Assembly: GCA_034620365.1 (NCBI GenBank)
Contig: JAQGEQ010000237.1
Coordinates: 206,001-270,000, forward strand
Source of the DNA: Pegea sp. RAD2-039
Taxonomy: Eukaryota > Chordata > Thaliacea > Salpida > Salpidae
Direction: 5' to 3'
DNA: 64,000 bases
Below, piece after piece: positions 49,120 through 61,551 of the stretch; position 1 is the stretch's first letter; each line of letters begins with the position of its first letter. Both the position numbers and the translations under genes were made by a program. Below the pieces are notes generated by a model. That model saw only the letters and a program-made list of their open reading frames with translations. It did not search any database and was not told the DNA's origin.

Positions 49120-50630
49120 TCACTTTTGTTGAAATTACTTGCTGAATATACTTTGTGAAAATATATTGATGTAACTTCTAAAACCATTAAAAGTAAATCA
49201 AAAGTTGTAGATGATCAAATTTGTTAAACAAATATTAGGTACATTTTAATACCAACGTTTAGTTTAATTACTTCTTTTAACGTTTAGAATTTTTCTTTCA
49301 CAAACTTAAACTCCAATTATTGTAACTTTAATATATTTTTAGTTCTATTAAAAAGCAAATGCTTGAAACTGTTTTTTTTTTAACTTATGTTTTCCATTTA
49401 GTAAACATTTTTTATTTCATCTTAAAATTTATATTGTTATATTTAATAATAAAACTAAATAGAATACATGACTTAGATTTCTAGTAAATCTTCTTTTTAA
49501 AGATTAGTTTAAGTTACTGATATCTCTTCAACTTTCTGTGGATGATTACTTGTAAGTCTTTCTTTATTTGCAATCCAAAAAGTCATTAGAGCATTATATT
49601 ACTATATACACTCCGAAACATAGAATAAGATGGATTTTTTTAAAGAATTGTCTTAAGAGTAAACAATAAACTTTTTCGTAAATAATTCTGTTTTCCTGTA
49701 AGCAGCTTTAATTTTTTTAATATGAATTTAAATTAATCATATTTACTATTTAAGAACTTTTATTCAATTAATATAAATTTATAAATTCAAATTCAAACGC
49801 ATTTTGGAATCGTGGTTTTAGTTTCAACAAAATAACTTAATTTTATATTAAAGTTTGTACAAAAATATTAAATATGAAGACATTCTCCTTTAAAGTAAAG
49901 CTACGGATTTAAGATCAAATATTATGTTTATTTTTAGCTAAGCTTTTTATCGTTCATCATCTTATATTTTTATTTTCATATTTCTTCGTCTGCGTTTAAA
50001 GACTGATAATTAATTTAATGTCTTAGGTTATATATTACAAAAAAAATTTGTATTTAAAATAAACTTTATAAAAATTTAAAATAGTTAGCAACAAATTTAC
50101 TAGCTTATTAAATTTCTTGATTAATTTTGATTTTTAAATAATTCAAACCATAAAATTCTCCATCAATCTTTTATAAAATATCCGAGTTTATTTTTCAATT
50201 TCTATGGTACTTTTCCAAGTTTAAATTTATAAATTGGATTAAGTTGATTTTTAAGTTGACCATTTAAGTTTTTATGTATTATTTATTATATTATGTGATA
50301 CTATCTACTTAGTTTTAGAATTTTCAAATCTTATATAAAAATAATACGAAACATTTACTGATAGTCACTCAGATTGTCTTTAAATAATACTTTCTGTTAA
50401 CTCTAAGCTTTTCTTTTTGGTTTTCTTCTTAAAACTCAAAACTTATCTTTTGTAAATAGAATAAAAACTAACCTTGATCATTAAGTAAATAAAGAACTTA
50501 AAAAACCAATATTTTATCAAGGAACTCTTATTTTATTATTTAAAATCACATTTTGTGTTGTAGAGTCATAAAAATAATTTTGCTTTAATCAAAATACTCA
50601 AAGGTTTTTGATTTGTATATTTTAGGTGCT
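49120..50630. other. Intergenic, no gene seen
   Basis: AT-rich; searched for remains of a glycine-rich gene after the orphan element and found none. Confidence 0.5.
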
Positions 50631-50634
50631 CATC

Positions 50635-51050
50635 TAATCGTAATTAATTTTCTCCATTAGTCCCTCCCTCAAGTTATATCAACTTAGAGACATAAATTAC
50701 ATCTTAATAAGCCCACTCCACCAGCTACGTTAACCAGATTAAGTTTCTTTCTCATACCGCACAATCAGTACATGGAACAATCTGCCATCAGAGATTGTCA
50801 TGTCAAAATCACTTATGCTGTTCAAGAAAAAGCTGAATTGTTATAATATCGCCAACATTGCCATTTCTAAACTGTGAATTTTTCTCTTTTACAATGCTAT
50901 GATTCTGTGCAATTCTTCACTGTCATATGCTTTTTCGTTTACACGTCAAATAGATCTAATTTGTGAGAATGTGTGTTAGCGAGAGGTGCTCTCTTTAGGC
51001 ACCCTCCTTCACATTTATTGTAATAAATAAATAAATAACTATAAAACAAA
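50635..51050 (+). mobile_element. LINE 3' end fragment
   Basis: The last coding codons and 3' UTR of the LINE family, with the tail GTGTGTTAGCGAGAGGTGCT and a terminal AATAAATAAATAAATAA run. Confidence 0.8.
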
Positions 51051-51374
51051 TGGTCAAACTGTAAACAACTGATATTACTCAAAATATAACAATCTGACTT
51101 TGACAGTATAAAGATTAAACATAGGATTTACTTATCTGATGATAAGGATGTGAATCATATTAGAAAGATGTTTTTTAACTTCCTTTTGTTGACAAGTACT
51201 CATGAAACGAAGCAAAAACATCACTAGATAACAAGGATGTGTTTTTGTTTTGAAACATCTTTGCACTTTTAGTGAGTTAAGCATGAGTTAAAACTGAAAT
51301 TAGAGATTGATTCCACTTTCCACTACAGTCTTAAAGTTTGAAGTAATTGCTGTTAGATATAATAAATAACAAAT

Positions 51375-51780
51375 CAAATCACTCAAGTTATATCAACTCA
51401 GACGACACATCTTAATAAACCCATATCAGCTGGTACATTAATCAGATCGAATTTTTTCTCATACTACACAATTAGTACATGGAACCAGCTACCATAAGAC
51501 ATTGTCATGTCAGAATCACTCGTGTTGTTCAAGTAGAAGTTGAAATGTTATAATATTGCCAACATTTTCATTTCTAAACTGTGAACTCTTATATTATTAA
51601 CATTCTATGTAATTGTTCACTGTTATATGTTTTGAGGACTACTGAAATGCCACGTGTCACATCTTTTGCTTTCTATATTTCTAACTTAATAGATGTTATT
51701 TGTGAGAATGTGTGTTAGCGAGAGGTGCTCTCTTCAGGCACCCTCCTTCGCGTTTATTTAAATAAATAAATAGTTAGTGA
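51375..51780 (+). mobile_element. LINE 3' end fragment
   Basis: A second 3' fragment about 330 bp after the previous one, with the same tail and AAATAAATAAATA end. Together they form a direct repeat. Confidence 0.8.
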
Positions 51781-52159
51781 TAATAAACAAATTTCAAATC
51801 TAACAAAAAATTAAAATACTTTTATTTATTTATTTATTTAAATTTATTTAAATTTATTTTATTTATTAATAAAGAAAAATGTTTATGAAAATGTTGATGT
51901 GTTTACTATCATAAATAAAAGTATATGTTTAAAATAAATGAATCATTAAATATTTCAATTGTCCTCAAATTGTTTACGATCTCATATATTTTGAATCATT
52001 TAGTAAATATTTACAAATAAATGTTTACTTATATTACAGATATTTAGATATTTTCTTTTGAGTTGAAGGTATTAGTCCTTAAATCCTTGAAACTTACAAC
52101 ATTTTGTTTTTTGATTTTTAGAATCTGATTCCTCTCACGATTTCCGACAAAAGTTCAAG

Positions 52160-52286
52160 TTTAGGATGCCAAAAAATTACTAATGTAACCTGTTTACATC
52201 ATTTAAAATCAGATCATATTTCATCTTGAGATTATAAAAGCTGGATTTAAAAACAAAATTTTATTAAAACTTTCGGAACAAAGCAA
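52160..52286 (+). promoter_or_regulatory. Promoter and untranslated exon of gene E
   Basis: A diverged shared element (TTTAGGATGCC...ACTAATGTAACCTG, 52160-52192), TATAAAAG at 52233-52240, and an untranslated exon ending GCAA|GTAAGT at 52286. The acceptor at 52627-52628 joins it to the coding exon. Confidence 0.68.
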
Positions 52287-52644
52287 GTAAGTTAACTTAC
52301 AATATTTTGTACACTATTCTAGTAAATAAAAAGTTTACTTTGTGAATTTATCAATGATTACTATAAATATAGTTTCTTGATTATTTTGCTTAATGAGTAC
52401 TTATTTGGCTTTTATCCTCTTTGGCTTTTAATTTCAGATGCAGCGATTAATATATAAAACTCTAGTTCTTTATTGACCTTAGTTGATTCTACTTTTTTGT
52501 AACTTAATTAGTTTTACTGATTTAAATATAATAATTATCAGAATCAATAAACTTTTTATGAATATTTAATATTAAATAAAAACTAATTTTTTCTGAAAAC
52601 TTAGATAAATACTAAATTTAAATTTCAGACAAATCAAAAGCAAC

Positions 52645-53996
52645 ATGAAGTTATTGGTGTTCTGCCTCCTTATTATGATTTTAGTTACTTTGAGTACATC
52701 GTCACCTCCTAAACATAAAAGTAAACATGACCACAAGTATAAACATGGTCCAAAGCATGGTCCTAAGCATGGTCACAAGCATGGTCACAAACATGGTCAC
52801 AAACATGGTCCAAAACATGGTCATAAACATGGTCCGAAGCATGGTCACAAACATGGTCATAAATACAAAGATGAACATAAATATAAGTATGATGGTGGGA
52901 AATATGATGGAAAATATGGTGGTACTGGTTTAGGTGGAAATGGTGGTAATGGAGGTACTGGTTTTGGTGGTACTGGTTTAGGTGGAAATGGAGGTAATGG
53001 AGGTAATGGTTTTGGTGGTACTGGTTTAGGTGGAAATGGTGGTGCTGGTAATGGAGGTAATGGTTTTGGTGGTACTGGTTTAGGTGGAAATGGTGGTGCT
53101 GGTAATGGAGGTAATGGTTATGGTGGTACTGGTTTAGGTGGAAATGGTGGTGCTGGTAATGGAGGTAATGGTTTTGGTGGTACTGGTTTAGGTGGAAATG
53201 GTGGTAATGGTAATGGAGGTAATGGTTATGGTGGTACTGGTTTAGGTGGAAATGGTGGTGCTGGTAATGGAGGTAATGGTAATGGAGGTAATGGTTTTGG
53301 TGGAAATGGTGGTAATGGTAATGGAGGTAATGGTTTTGGTGGTACTGGTTTAGGTGGAAATGGAGGTGCTGGTAATGGAGGTAATGGTTTTGGTGGTACT
53401 GGTTTAGGTGGAAATGGTGGTAATGGTAATGGAGGTAATGGTTTTGGTGGTACTGGTTTAGGTGGAAATGGTGGTGCTGGTAATGGAGGTAATGGTTTTG
53501 GTGGTACTGGTTTAGGTGGAAATGGTGGTAATGGTAATGGAGGTAATGGTTTTGGTGGTACTGGTGTAGGTGGAAATGGTGGTAATGGTAATGGAGGTAA
53601 TGGTTTTGGTGGTACTGGTTTAGGTGGAAATGGTGGTAATGGTAATGGAGGTAATGGTTATGGTGGTACTGGTGTAGGTGGTAACAGTTATGGAAATAAC
53701 AACTTTGGTTACTACAAAGGACTCGTAAACAGTTGTCTACAGAAATGCCAAAGCTGTCATCCTTACTTCAACTGCATGTCTCCATGTAAAAGCATCTGTC
53801 TAACACGTAAGTGTTTTCACTCGAATTAAAAGTCTGTTGATATGATTATTTATTTCGCAAATCTATTTCAGGAAATCAACCAACTTTTCTATCTGTTTCA
53901 TGTCGATTATGTGCAAGTAGTCGCATAGGAAATAGCTGTTACAGTTGTGTTTCTCAATGCATTTCAAAAGGATGTCATTGTAAAAATAGGTTGTAA
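52645..53996 (+). CDS. His/Lys- and glycine-rich secreted protein E, 428 aa
   Basis: Exons 52645-53806 and 53872-53996, phase-1 intron. Signal peptide MKLLVFCLLIMILVTLSTSS, then a His/Lys domain of about 50 residues made of KHG/HKHG/PKHG tetrads, a short Tyr/Lys/Asp stretch, and about 250 residues of GGNGGNGFGGTGLGGNGGAG-type repeats. The end has CLQKCQSCHPYFNCMSPCKSIC in exon 1 and CRLCASSRIGNSCYSCVSQC in exon 2, closely matching protein D. This is the only member with the KHG domain, which could bind metal ions or anionic surfaces; that is inference. DNA-level near-identity of the repeats suggests ongoing expansion and contraction. Confidence 0.9.
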
Positions 53997-54212
53997 AATG
54001 TACATAAAGTTTTTGAAAAACGATTGGTTTGTTGGTAAACTGTACTTACAGAAGATTAACTGGAATGATTTAAGTACAACTCATAGTAAAATCTTTAATA
54101 TCATATAAATATGTTAAAAGTTTTACTTTATGTTTAAGTGCTTATTTTATTCTTTGATAAATATATATAATAAAAAAAGTATTCAACGACTATTAGATTC
54201 TTTTATTTATTT

Positions 54213-54270
54213 ATTATAATAAGCGCGAAGAAAACACCTCTTGCTAACACACTTTTTCAAAAATAGAGCT
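54213..54270 (-). mobile_element. Very short LINE 3' remnant
   Basis: About 55 bp resembling the family tail on the minus strand (AAGTGTGTTAGCAAGAGGTG, then the ...CGCGCTTATT end). Too short to say more. Confidence 0.5.
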
Positions 54271-54279
54271 TCTCGTTTT

Positions 54280-56015
54280 AAATAACTCTAGGATTAATTC
54301 AAAAAGATTTTATCATATTTTGTTTGTGATAGTGAGTTTATTTGTTGTCTTATGCTAGATGAGCCCTAGCACAAAACTAGCTTATAAATAATAAAAGTTG
54401 AGGAAGTTTATAAACTTTAACATAAAGCTTTGGACTTGGTAATGATTATGTTAATTTTGCAATAACAACTATAAACATTTTTGCACCCAACTTATTTGAA
54501 AAAGTATTTGATGATTATCTAAGCTCAATCATATAGTTAGTTAAGTAGTTTTGTTGATATAAAAGCTTTATAACATATAACTAAATATTAAATCTTAAAA
54601 ACTTTTTTTATTTCTGTTATAATAACTAATCTGTCTTTATTTTTGTTTTGTAAAAATACAGTGGTAACAGTAAAAATAATTTCGGGAATTTTAATCTGAT
54701 CTTGAGAAAATATCATTTTCTATCAATTTTAGAGTATTTCCCTATTTTAGTTACAGCGCAGTTTCTGAATTGTGATTTATTCTTAAATAATTCTATTTTT
54801 TTTTAATTTAACAAAGACGATATCATTATATAATTAAAATATCTAATTTTTTTGTAAGATTTTATAAAAAGGCCCAAAGCTATTCTTGATAGGAATCTAA
54901 AATTCTAAACAAGATAGTTTTTGATTCTTAGCAACTTTTATATATCGCATTTTTCTGGTCTAATATTTTGAATTAGTTCAAAAAAAATTAATTGCACTTA
55001 TAAAATGAATTTTCGATGTTTTGAGAGATATAGAAATCAGAAAAAATTAATATATTTTTATTAATAAATTATATAAGCATCTCAAAAAATAATGAAGAAG
55101 TATTAAATTTGTAATATTAAATTTTGGAATTCTATGGTAATCGTCCTAGCTAGGTACAAACTCAAGTAAAATATGACAACTTTGTTTTGATAAATTAATA
55201 ATTTTATGTGCTTCCATTTTTTACTAATTTTTACAGAATTTCTTAGTTAATTTGTTATAAAAAAAAAGCTTAAAACTTTATTTCTTATTTCCGATTTTTT
55301 TAATGATTTTTATTTCCTTATATTTGCAAGTTTTTATTTCCATATTCTTATTACATTTTATAGTTTTAATTCTTTATAATATTATTTATTTAAATGAATT
55401 ATGCTTTTATTAATTATGTTCTTGCATTTCCTAAATACTCTATTATTATTTTATAAATTTTTAACGATGTTTTTTTTTTTATAAATTATCTTATTAAATA
55501 ATTTATTATGAAATATTTATTCATAGTTTCTCTCTGAATATTAATTTAATATATATTTAATATATATTTAATATATATATATTTAATTTCTCTCTCATAA
55601 TTTATATTATTCTATTTTTTATCTTATTTGAACTTTTTTAAACAACTTTTTTTATAAATTTATAAACTATATGTATAATAAATAAATTATTTATATTTTC
55701 ATAATTTCTTTTTTATCTAAAAACTTTTATGAAATATTACTAAATATTTTCCTTGGTTAAATATTAAATATATAATATTTTTTTTATTAGAATTATCATC
55801 AAATTTGATTTTATAATTTCAATTTTAATTATTTTTAATTTTAAAAGTTTTGATTTTTATTATAATTTAATTTTTAATTGAATTCATATTTTTTTATTTA
55901 CTTTTCAGTATCTAAAACTTAAAATAATAATTCTAAAAATCAGTTTTTACCATCATTCAAAATATTTTTTTCAGAATTTTATTACCTTTATTCATTATCT
56001 GTATTAAATTCTAAT
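54280..56015. other. Intergenic, extremely AT-rich
   Basis: No gene seen. Includes an AT-repeat tract (TTTAATATATA units, about 55548-55590). Confidence 0.5.
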
Positions 56016-56020
56016 TTTGT

Positions 56021-59000
56021 ATGAATAAAACTATGAGTATTCCTCAAGTATCAGTAGATGTTGACAGACAGCAAGTATTTCAATGGATTAATAATCTTTC
56101 TAATATGGAAACTAGAGAAGCAGCTCTTTTAGAGTTAAGTAAAAAGCGAGAAGCAGTACAAGAACTTGCACCTATGTTATGGCATTCTTTTGGAACTATA
56201 GCAGCTTTATTACAGGTACTTTTATATTGACTTTTTATGTATTAAAACTTTATTTTATAATTTCTAAAATAGTTTTTATATCCATATATATTTAAAAACA
56301 AATTTAAATAGTTAGAGTTGACTATTTCAGAGTTTATCATCTTTTTATTTATATTGATGCTGGTATTTTTAATGATTAAATAATTGGGTTTTATTTTAAT
56401 GAATATTTTAATCTTTTTATAGTTTTTGTTCAATTTACAACTTCTACTTGGTCTTGCCATAAATGTGTATTTAATAATTGCTATTTTATTTATAATTTTT
56501 ACTATTCTATGATTTTTAAAAGGAAATTGTCAACATATACCCTTCGATTAATCCACCCACATTGACAGCCCAACAGTCAAACAGGTCTAATTTCATGATT
56601 AATTTTTTCTATCTAACTTAATTAAATGAACTTTTTATTTTTAATTAAATAAATAAAATGAATAAATACTCTTTAAAATACTTAGTAAACATATTTCATA
56701 AAATTATTTATGGTAAAAACCTTCAATTTATTATTATGATTATCACTTCTAATCTAATATGCTACTATTTAGCTAGTTTAATAATACTATTTTTAATAGT
56801 TATAATACTAGAAACTTAATACTTTAATAGTTTCTTATATTTCTAATACTAATACTATGTTTTAGTTAACTAACTATTTTTTAATTATTGTTTATTTAAT
56901 GACTTATTTTATAAATAGTTTTTTTATAATTAGTTAATTTGATAAATGTAATCATAAATATCTTAAATTTTATTAGTATTATTGTTTATTTTTTATTCAT
57001 TGTCTTTTACTCCTTTAGTACACCTAGCATGGTTTATCTGCTAAGTAACTATTATTATATATATATAAATTATATCTTAATTACTTCTAATTTATTATAT
57101 TTACCATCAATTTCAACTAATTATAAAAAAACTATTTACAAAATAAGTCATAAAATAAACAATAATTAAAAAATATCTTACAATTATATCTTAAATACTT
57201 CTAATTTATTAAATTTAACATCAATTTCAACTAATTATAATTTGTTTAGAGTCTGTAATGCCTTGGCATTGCTTCAATGTGTTGCATCTCACCCTGACAC
57301 AAGAACAACGTTTCTAGCTGCCCATATACCTTTGTTTCTTTATCCTTTTCTTCACACTACTAGTAAAAGCCGTCCATTTGAGTATTTAAGACTTACAAGT
57401 CTTGGTGTAATTGGTGAGAACAATTTCTTATCTGATAAGTGCATAAATATAAAACAATTTTTTAGGAGCGTTAGTCAAGACAGATGAGCAAGAAGTGATT
57501 ACCTTTCTGCTTACAACTGAGATTATACCATTGTGTTTAAGAATTATGGAAACAGGAAGTGAATTATCAAAGACTGTAAGTTCTTTTTAATATTATAAAT
57601 TTATTATAACTTTTATCCAAGTCATTTTAGTGTACCTTTGAAAAACTTTTTCTAAATCATCTTTATAAATGTTAATTAGTTTGTAAATTATATTTATAAA
57701 ACTTTTATTCTATCTCCAAATTAATCATAAATATTTTATTTTTATCACTATAAATTGTCTTCATATTATGATTTATATATATTATTGATATTCATCTATA
57801 AACTGAATAACTATTTTTATTTTTACTATTTATAGTCAATATTCTATTTAAATTTATTATATTTTTACTTATTGCTATCTTCTGAGTTTAATAATTTTCT
57901 TTTTATGAATTATGCAAAACATTTTTTCCTTATAGAAAATTCTCTATTTAGCTTTAATTCATTCTCTAAAATTAACAGTGTTAATTATTTAAAACACCAA
58001 AAAAGGATGCTTTCTTGCCAAAATCTTTAATAATTGATGGTGGTTTTTGTTAAATATTTCTGTTATTTATATATATTATAAATTTAACAGAAATGAATAT
58101 TTTATTCTTTAAGGTTTAAAATGAATTATATACTTTTGCTTTCAAATTTTATTACCTCAAAGCTTGATTTCAAAACCTATTTTACAGATGTATCTTTCAT
58201 AAAAAATTTAAACTTCAAAATTGTCTTTGTTTATTTATGAAATAAACAAACCATAAACCCTTATTCAAACATTTTAAAGTGAAAATTGACGATATTTTGA
58301 CTTCAGTACCAGTTTTCACTTCATTCAAACTCTCTAACAACTTGTCTCATAGTTACATCAGTTCAATCTGATATCTTCCATCTCTTCTTTTGAAGATCCA
58401 AGCATGACTTCATCTTCCAATTATTCTGATCTTCAAACTTTCTAACAACTTGTATCAGAGTTACATCAGTTCATTCTGATATCTTCCATCTCTTCTTTTG
58501 AAGATCCAAACATGACGCCATCTTCTCATTATTCTGATCTTCAAACTTTCTAACAACTTGTCTCAGAGTTACATCAGTTCATTCTGATATCTTCCATCTC
58601 TTCTTTTGAAGATCCAAGCATGACTTCATCTTCCAATTATTCTGATCTTCAAACTTTCTAACAACTTGTATCAGAGTTACATCAGTTCATTCTGATATCT
58701 TCCATCTCTTCTTTTGAAGACTCAAACATGACTTCATCTTTTAATTATTCTGATCTTCAAACTTTCTAAAACTTGTCTCAGAGTTACATCAGTTCATTCT
58801 GATATCTGCCCATCTCTTCTTTTGAAGACTCAAACATGACTTCATCTTTTAATTATTCTGATCTTCAAACTTTCTAATAACTTGTCTCAGAGTTACATCA
58901 GTTCATTCTGATATCTGCCCATCTCTTATGAAGATGCAATCATGACGTCATCTTCAAATTATTCTGATCTTCAAACTTTCTAACAACTTGTTTCAGAGTT

Positions 59001-60514
59001 ACATCAGTTCATTCTGAAATCTTCCATCTCTTCTTATGAAGATTCAAGCATGACTTCATCTTCTCATTATTCTGATCTTCAAACTTTCTAAAACTTGTCT
59101 CAGAGTTACATCAGTTCATTCTGATATCTGCCCATCTCTTCTTTTGAAGACTCAAACATGACTTCATCTTTTAATTATTCTGATCTTCAAACTTTCTAAT
59201 AACTTGTCTCAGAGTTACATCAGTTCATTCTGATATCTGCCCATCTCTTATGAAGATGCAATCATGACGTCATCTTCAAATTATTCTGATCTTCAAACTT
59301 TCTAACAACTTGTTTCAGAGTTACATCAGTTCATTCTGAAATCTTCCATCTCTTCTTATGAAGATTCAAGCATGACTTCATCTTCTCATTATTCTGATCT
59401 TCAAACTTTCTAAAACTTGTCTCAGAGTTACATCAGTTCATTCTGATATCTGCCCATCTCTTCTTTTGAAGACTCAAACATGACTTCATCTTTTAATTAT
59501 TCTGATCTTCAAACTTTCTAATAACTTGTCTCAGAGTTACATCAGTTCATTCTGATATCTGCCCATCTCTTATGAAGATGCAATCATGACGTCATCTTCT
59601 CATTATTTTGATCTTCAAACTCTCTAGAAACTTGTTTCAGAGTTACATCAGTTCATTCTGATATCTTCCATCTCTTCTTATGAAGATCCAAGCATGACTT
59701 CATCTTCCAATTATTCTGATCTTCAAACTTTCTAACAACTTGTATCAGAGTTACATCAGTTCATTCTGATATCTTCCATCTCTTCTTATGAAGATTCAAG
59801 CATGACTTCATCTTATAATTATTCTGATCTTCAAACTCTCTAACAACTTGTCTCAGAGTTACATCAGTTCATTCTGATATCTTCCATCTCTTCTTATGAA
59901 GATGCAAACATGACTTCATCATCTAATTATTATTGACTTGTTTCACATTTGTTTATACTAGTATATCTTAACTGCTTTTTTTAAACTTCATCAAAATATT
60001 TACTTTTTGATATCCTCTTATTTGAGATAAACTTCTAACCACGTGATTAATTGAATTCTGTTCCAGGTTGCAACGTTTATTCTTCAGAAGATACTCCTTG
60101 ACCACAACGGACTAACTTACATCTGTCAAACATATGAGCGTTTCAGCCACGTTGCTATGGTCCTAGTAAGTCACAAAACCAACCATCAACAACCATATGA
60201 ATAAAAACCATCTTTCAGGGAAAAATGGTTCATGCTTTATCAAAAGAACCATCCGCTAGACTTCTGAAGCACGTGGTTCGTTGTTATCTTCGTCTTTCTG
60301 ATAATCTCAGGTAAGTGTCTCTGTCATAACTTCATCTCTTCATCAGCTACATCTTTAAAGGGCTAAAGAGGCGCTTCGTCAGTGTCTTCCTGATCAACTA
60401 AGAGACAAAACATTTACAGCTGTACTAAAAGATGATAATTGTACTAAACGTTGGTTGACTCAGCTGGTGAAAAATCTTCAAGAAGCCGATTCAAGGAATA
60501 CTCTATCTCTTTAA
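56021..60514 (+). CDS. CNOT9: CCR4-NOT complex subunit 9 (Rcd1/RQCD1), 291 aa
   Basis: Armadillo-repeat subunit of the CCR4-NOT deadenylase, which docks TNRC6/GW182 and other mRNA-decay partners. Seven exons: 56021-56215, 56523-56584, 57250-57413, 57466-57575, 60067-60165, 60219-60310, 60361-60514, joining to 291 residues (human about 299). Highly conserved: [117 protein letters not shown]. Two in-frame Met codons lie at the start (56021 and 56033); the second matches the usual N-terminus better. Intron 4 (57576-60066) carries a satellite. Gene body and introns are very AT-rich. It lies about 380 bp upstream of the EAG channel, same strand. Confidence 0.95.
58300..59935. repeat. ~108-bp satellite in CNOT9 intron 4, ~15 units
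   Basis: Fifteen units, traced by the start of AGTTACATCAG at 58351, 58459, 58567, 58675, 58782, 58891, 58997, 59104, 59213, 59319, 59426, 59535, 59641, 59749 and 59857. Between 58675 and 59641 the spacings are 107-109-106 repeated three times, a 322-bp trimeric higher-order repeat. In that block the 106-bp monomer differs by a shortened TCTCTTATGAAGATG segment and by ATGACGTCATC in place of ATGACTTCATC. Confidence 0.93.
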
Positions 60515-60710
60515 TAAATCATTTTTTGTAAAATTTTTTAAATCTGCCACAGATGGTATAAAAACTTGGAAGTATTCTTTTAAAAACTTCTCATAAAACC
60601 AGCTAAATACTTTTCTTCGGATTTATCTAATAAAATGAAAAGCAAATTTATATATGTGTGTGTCAAGAAGAAACTGCAGTCTTGACTTGTTTAATCTTTG
60701 CCAAGTTAGA

Positions 60711-61551
60711 TGACGTCATTCGTGACGTCATAGTCTTAAAGTAGGAAGTTTTATCTTGATTGAGTTTTTCGCCGCTAGAGGGTAGTAGTGAGCTGCAGAT
60801 GAACGCTTGTTGTTCTTCTTTTTGTATTTGGTTCTAATCCAATGCTTTCAAATATTTGAAATCTTGAGTTAGTTGATAGAAAGAGGTTGTTGAAATGCCA
60901 GGTGCTTCTAAGAAGGGCTTAATTGCGCCCCAAAATACTTTTTTGGAGAATATTTTGAAGAGAGCAAATCAATCTGAAAGCCGTGAGTTTATTTTTAGTT
61001 ACAAATCGATTTTCTATCAGCTTGTTGTTCAAATAACCAACTGTGATTGGTTGTTTGATTGGAAAGTGTTTTTTAAGAAAAAAAATGTTTTTATTAAAAG
61101 TTTTTTAGAAAAGTTTTTTTTTGAATTTAGCAAAAAAATTAAAACTTCATAAAAATTATAAACGAATAAATTTATAATTAGATAATCGAATATTTACTAA
61201 ATAATCATAATACCGAACTGATGACGTCACGCTTAGACGTCATATAAGGTTAGTTTTTAGTATCTTCTGTGTTTTAATGACAAATAAGTCGAAAGCAGTC
61301 TAAGGATTCCTTTTCTTCATTAAATTTTAATGTTTTTCTTCGTTCCATTTTTGCACGTGACCATATTGTCACAAAAAACCAAATCCATCAACCTTGTCAT
61401 TTGTTAGATCTCTTTTTCATCTGCTCATATCTACTTTAATATCAAATAAATGACGGGACTTGATGACGTCATCATCGCTGTCAGTAATGATCTAAAGTTT
61501 GGATTATTTCTAGCCAATTCTAGAGGCTATTCATGAAAAGCTGTGACGTCA
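60711..61551. promoter_or_regulatory. Cluster of five TGACGTCA (CRE-type) sites
   Basis: Perfect palindromic octamers at 60712-60719, 60723-60730, 61222-61229, 61464-61471 and 61544-61551, with a half-match GACGTCAT near 61237. They flank the first coding exon of the EAG channel gene (two upstream, three in intron 1). This is the consensus for CREB/ATF-family factors. Function here is inferred from the motif only. Confidence 0.6.

Noticed and set aside
56939..57169. Small membrane protein ORF in CNOT9 intron 2
   Set aside because: Low-complexity Ile/Tyr/Asn translation of AT-rich intron; no conserved start or family signature.
58300..59935. CRISPR-like array
   Set aside because: Units of ~108 bp are repeated head to tail with no unique spacers, inside a eukaryotic intron.
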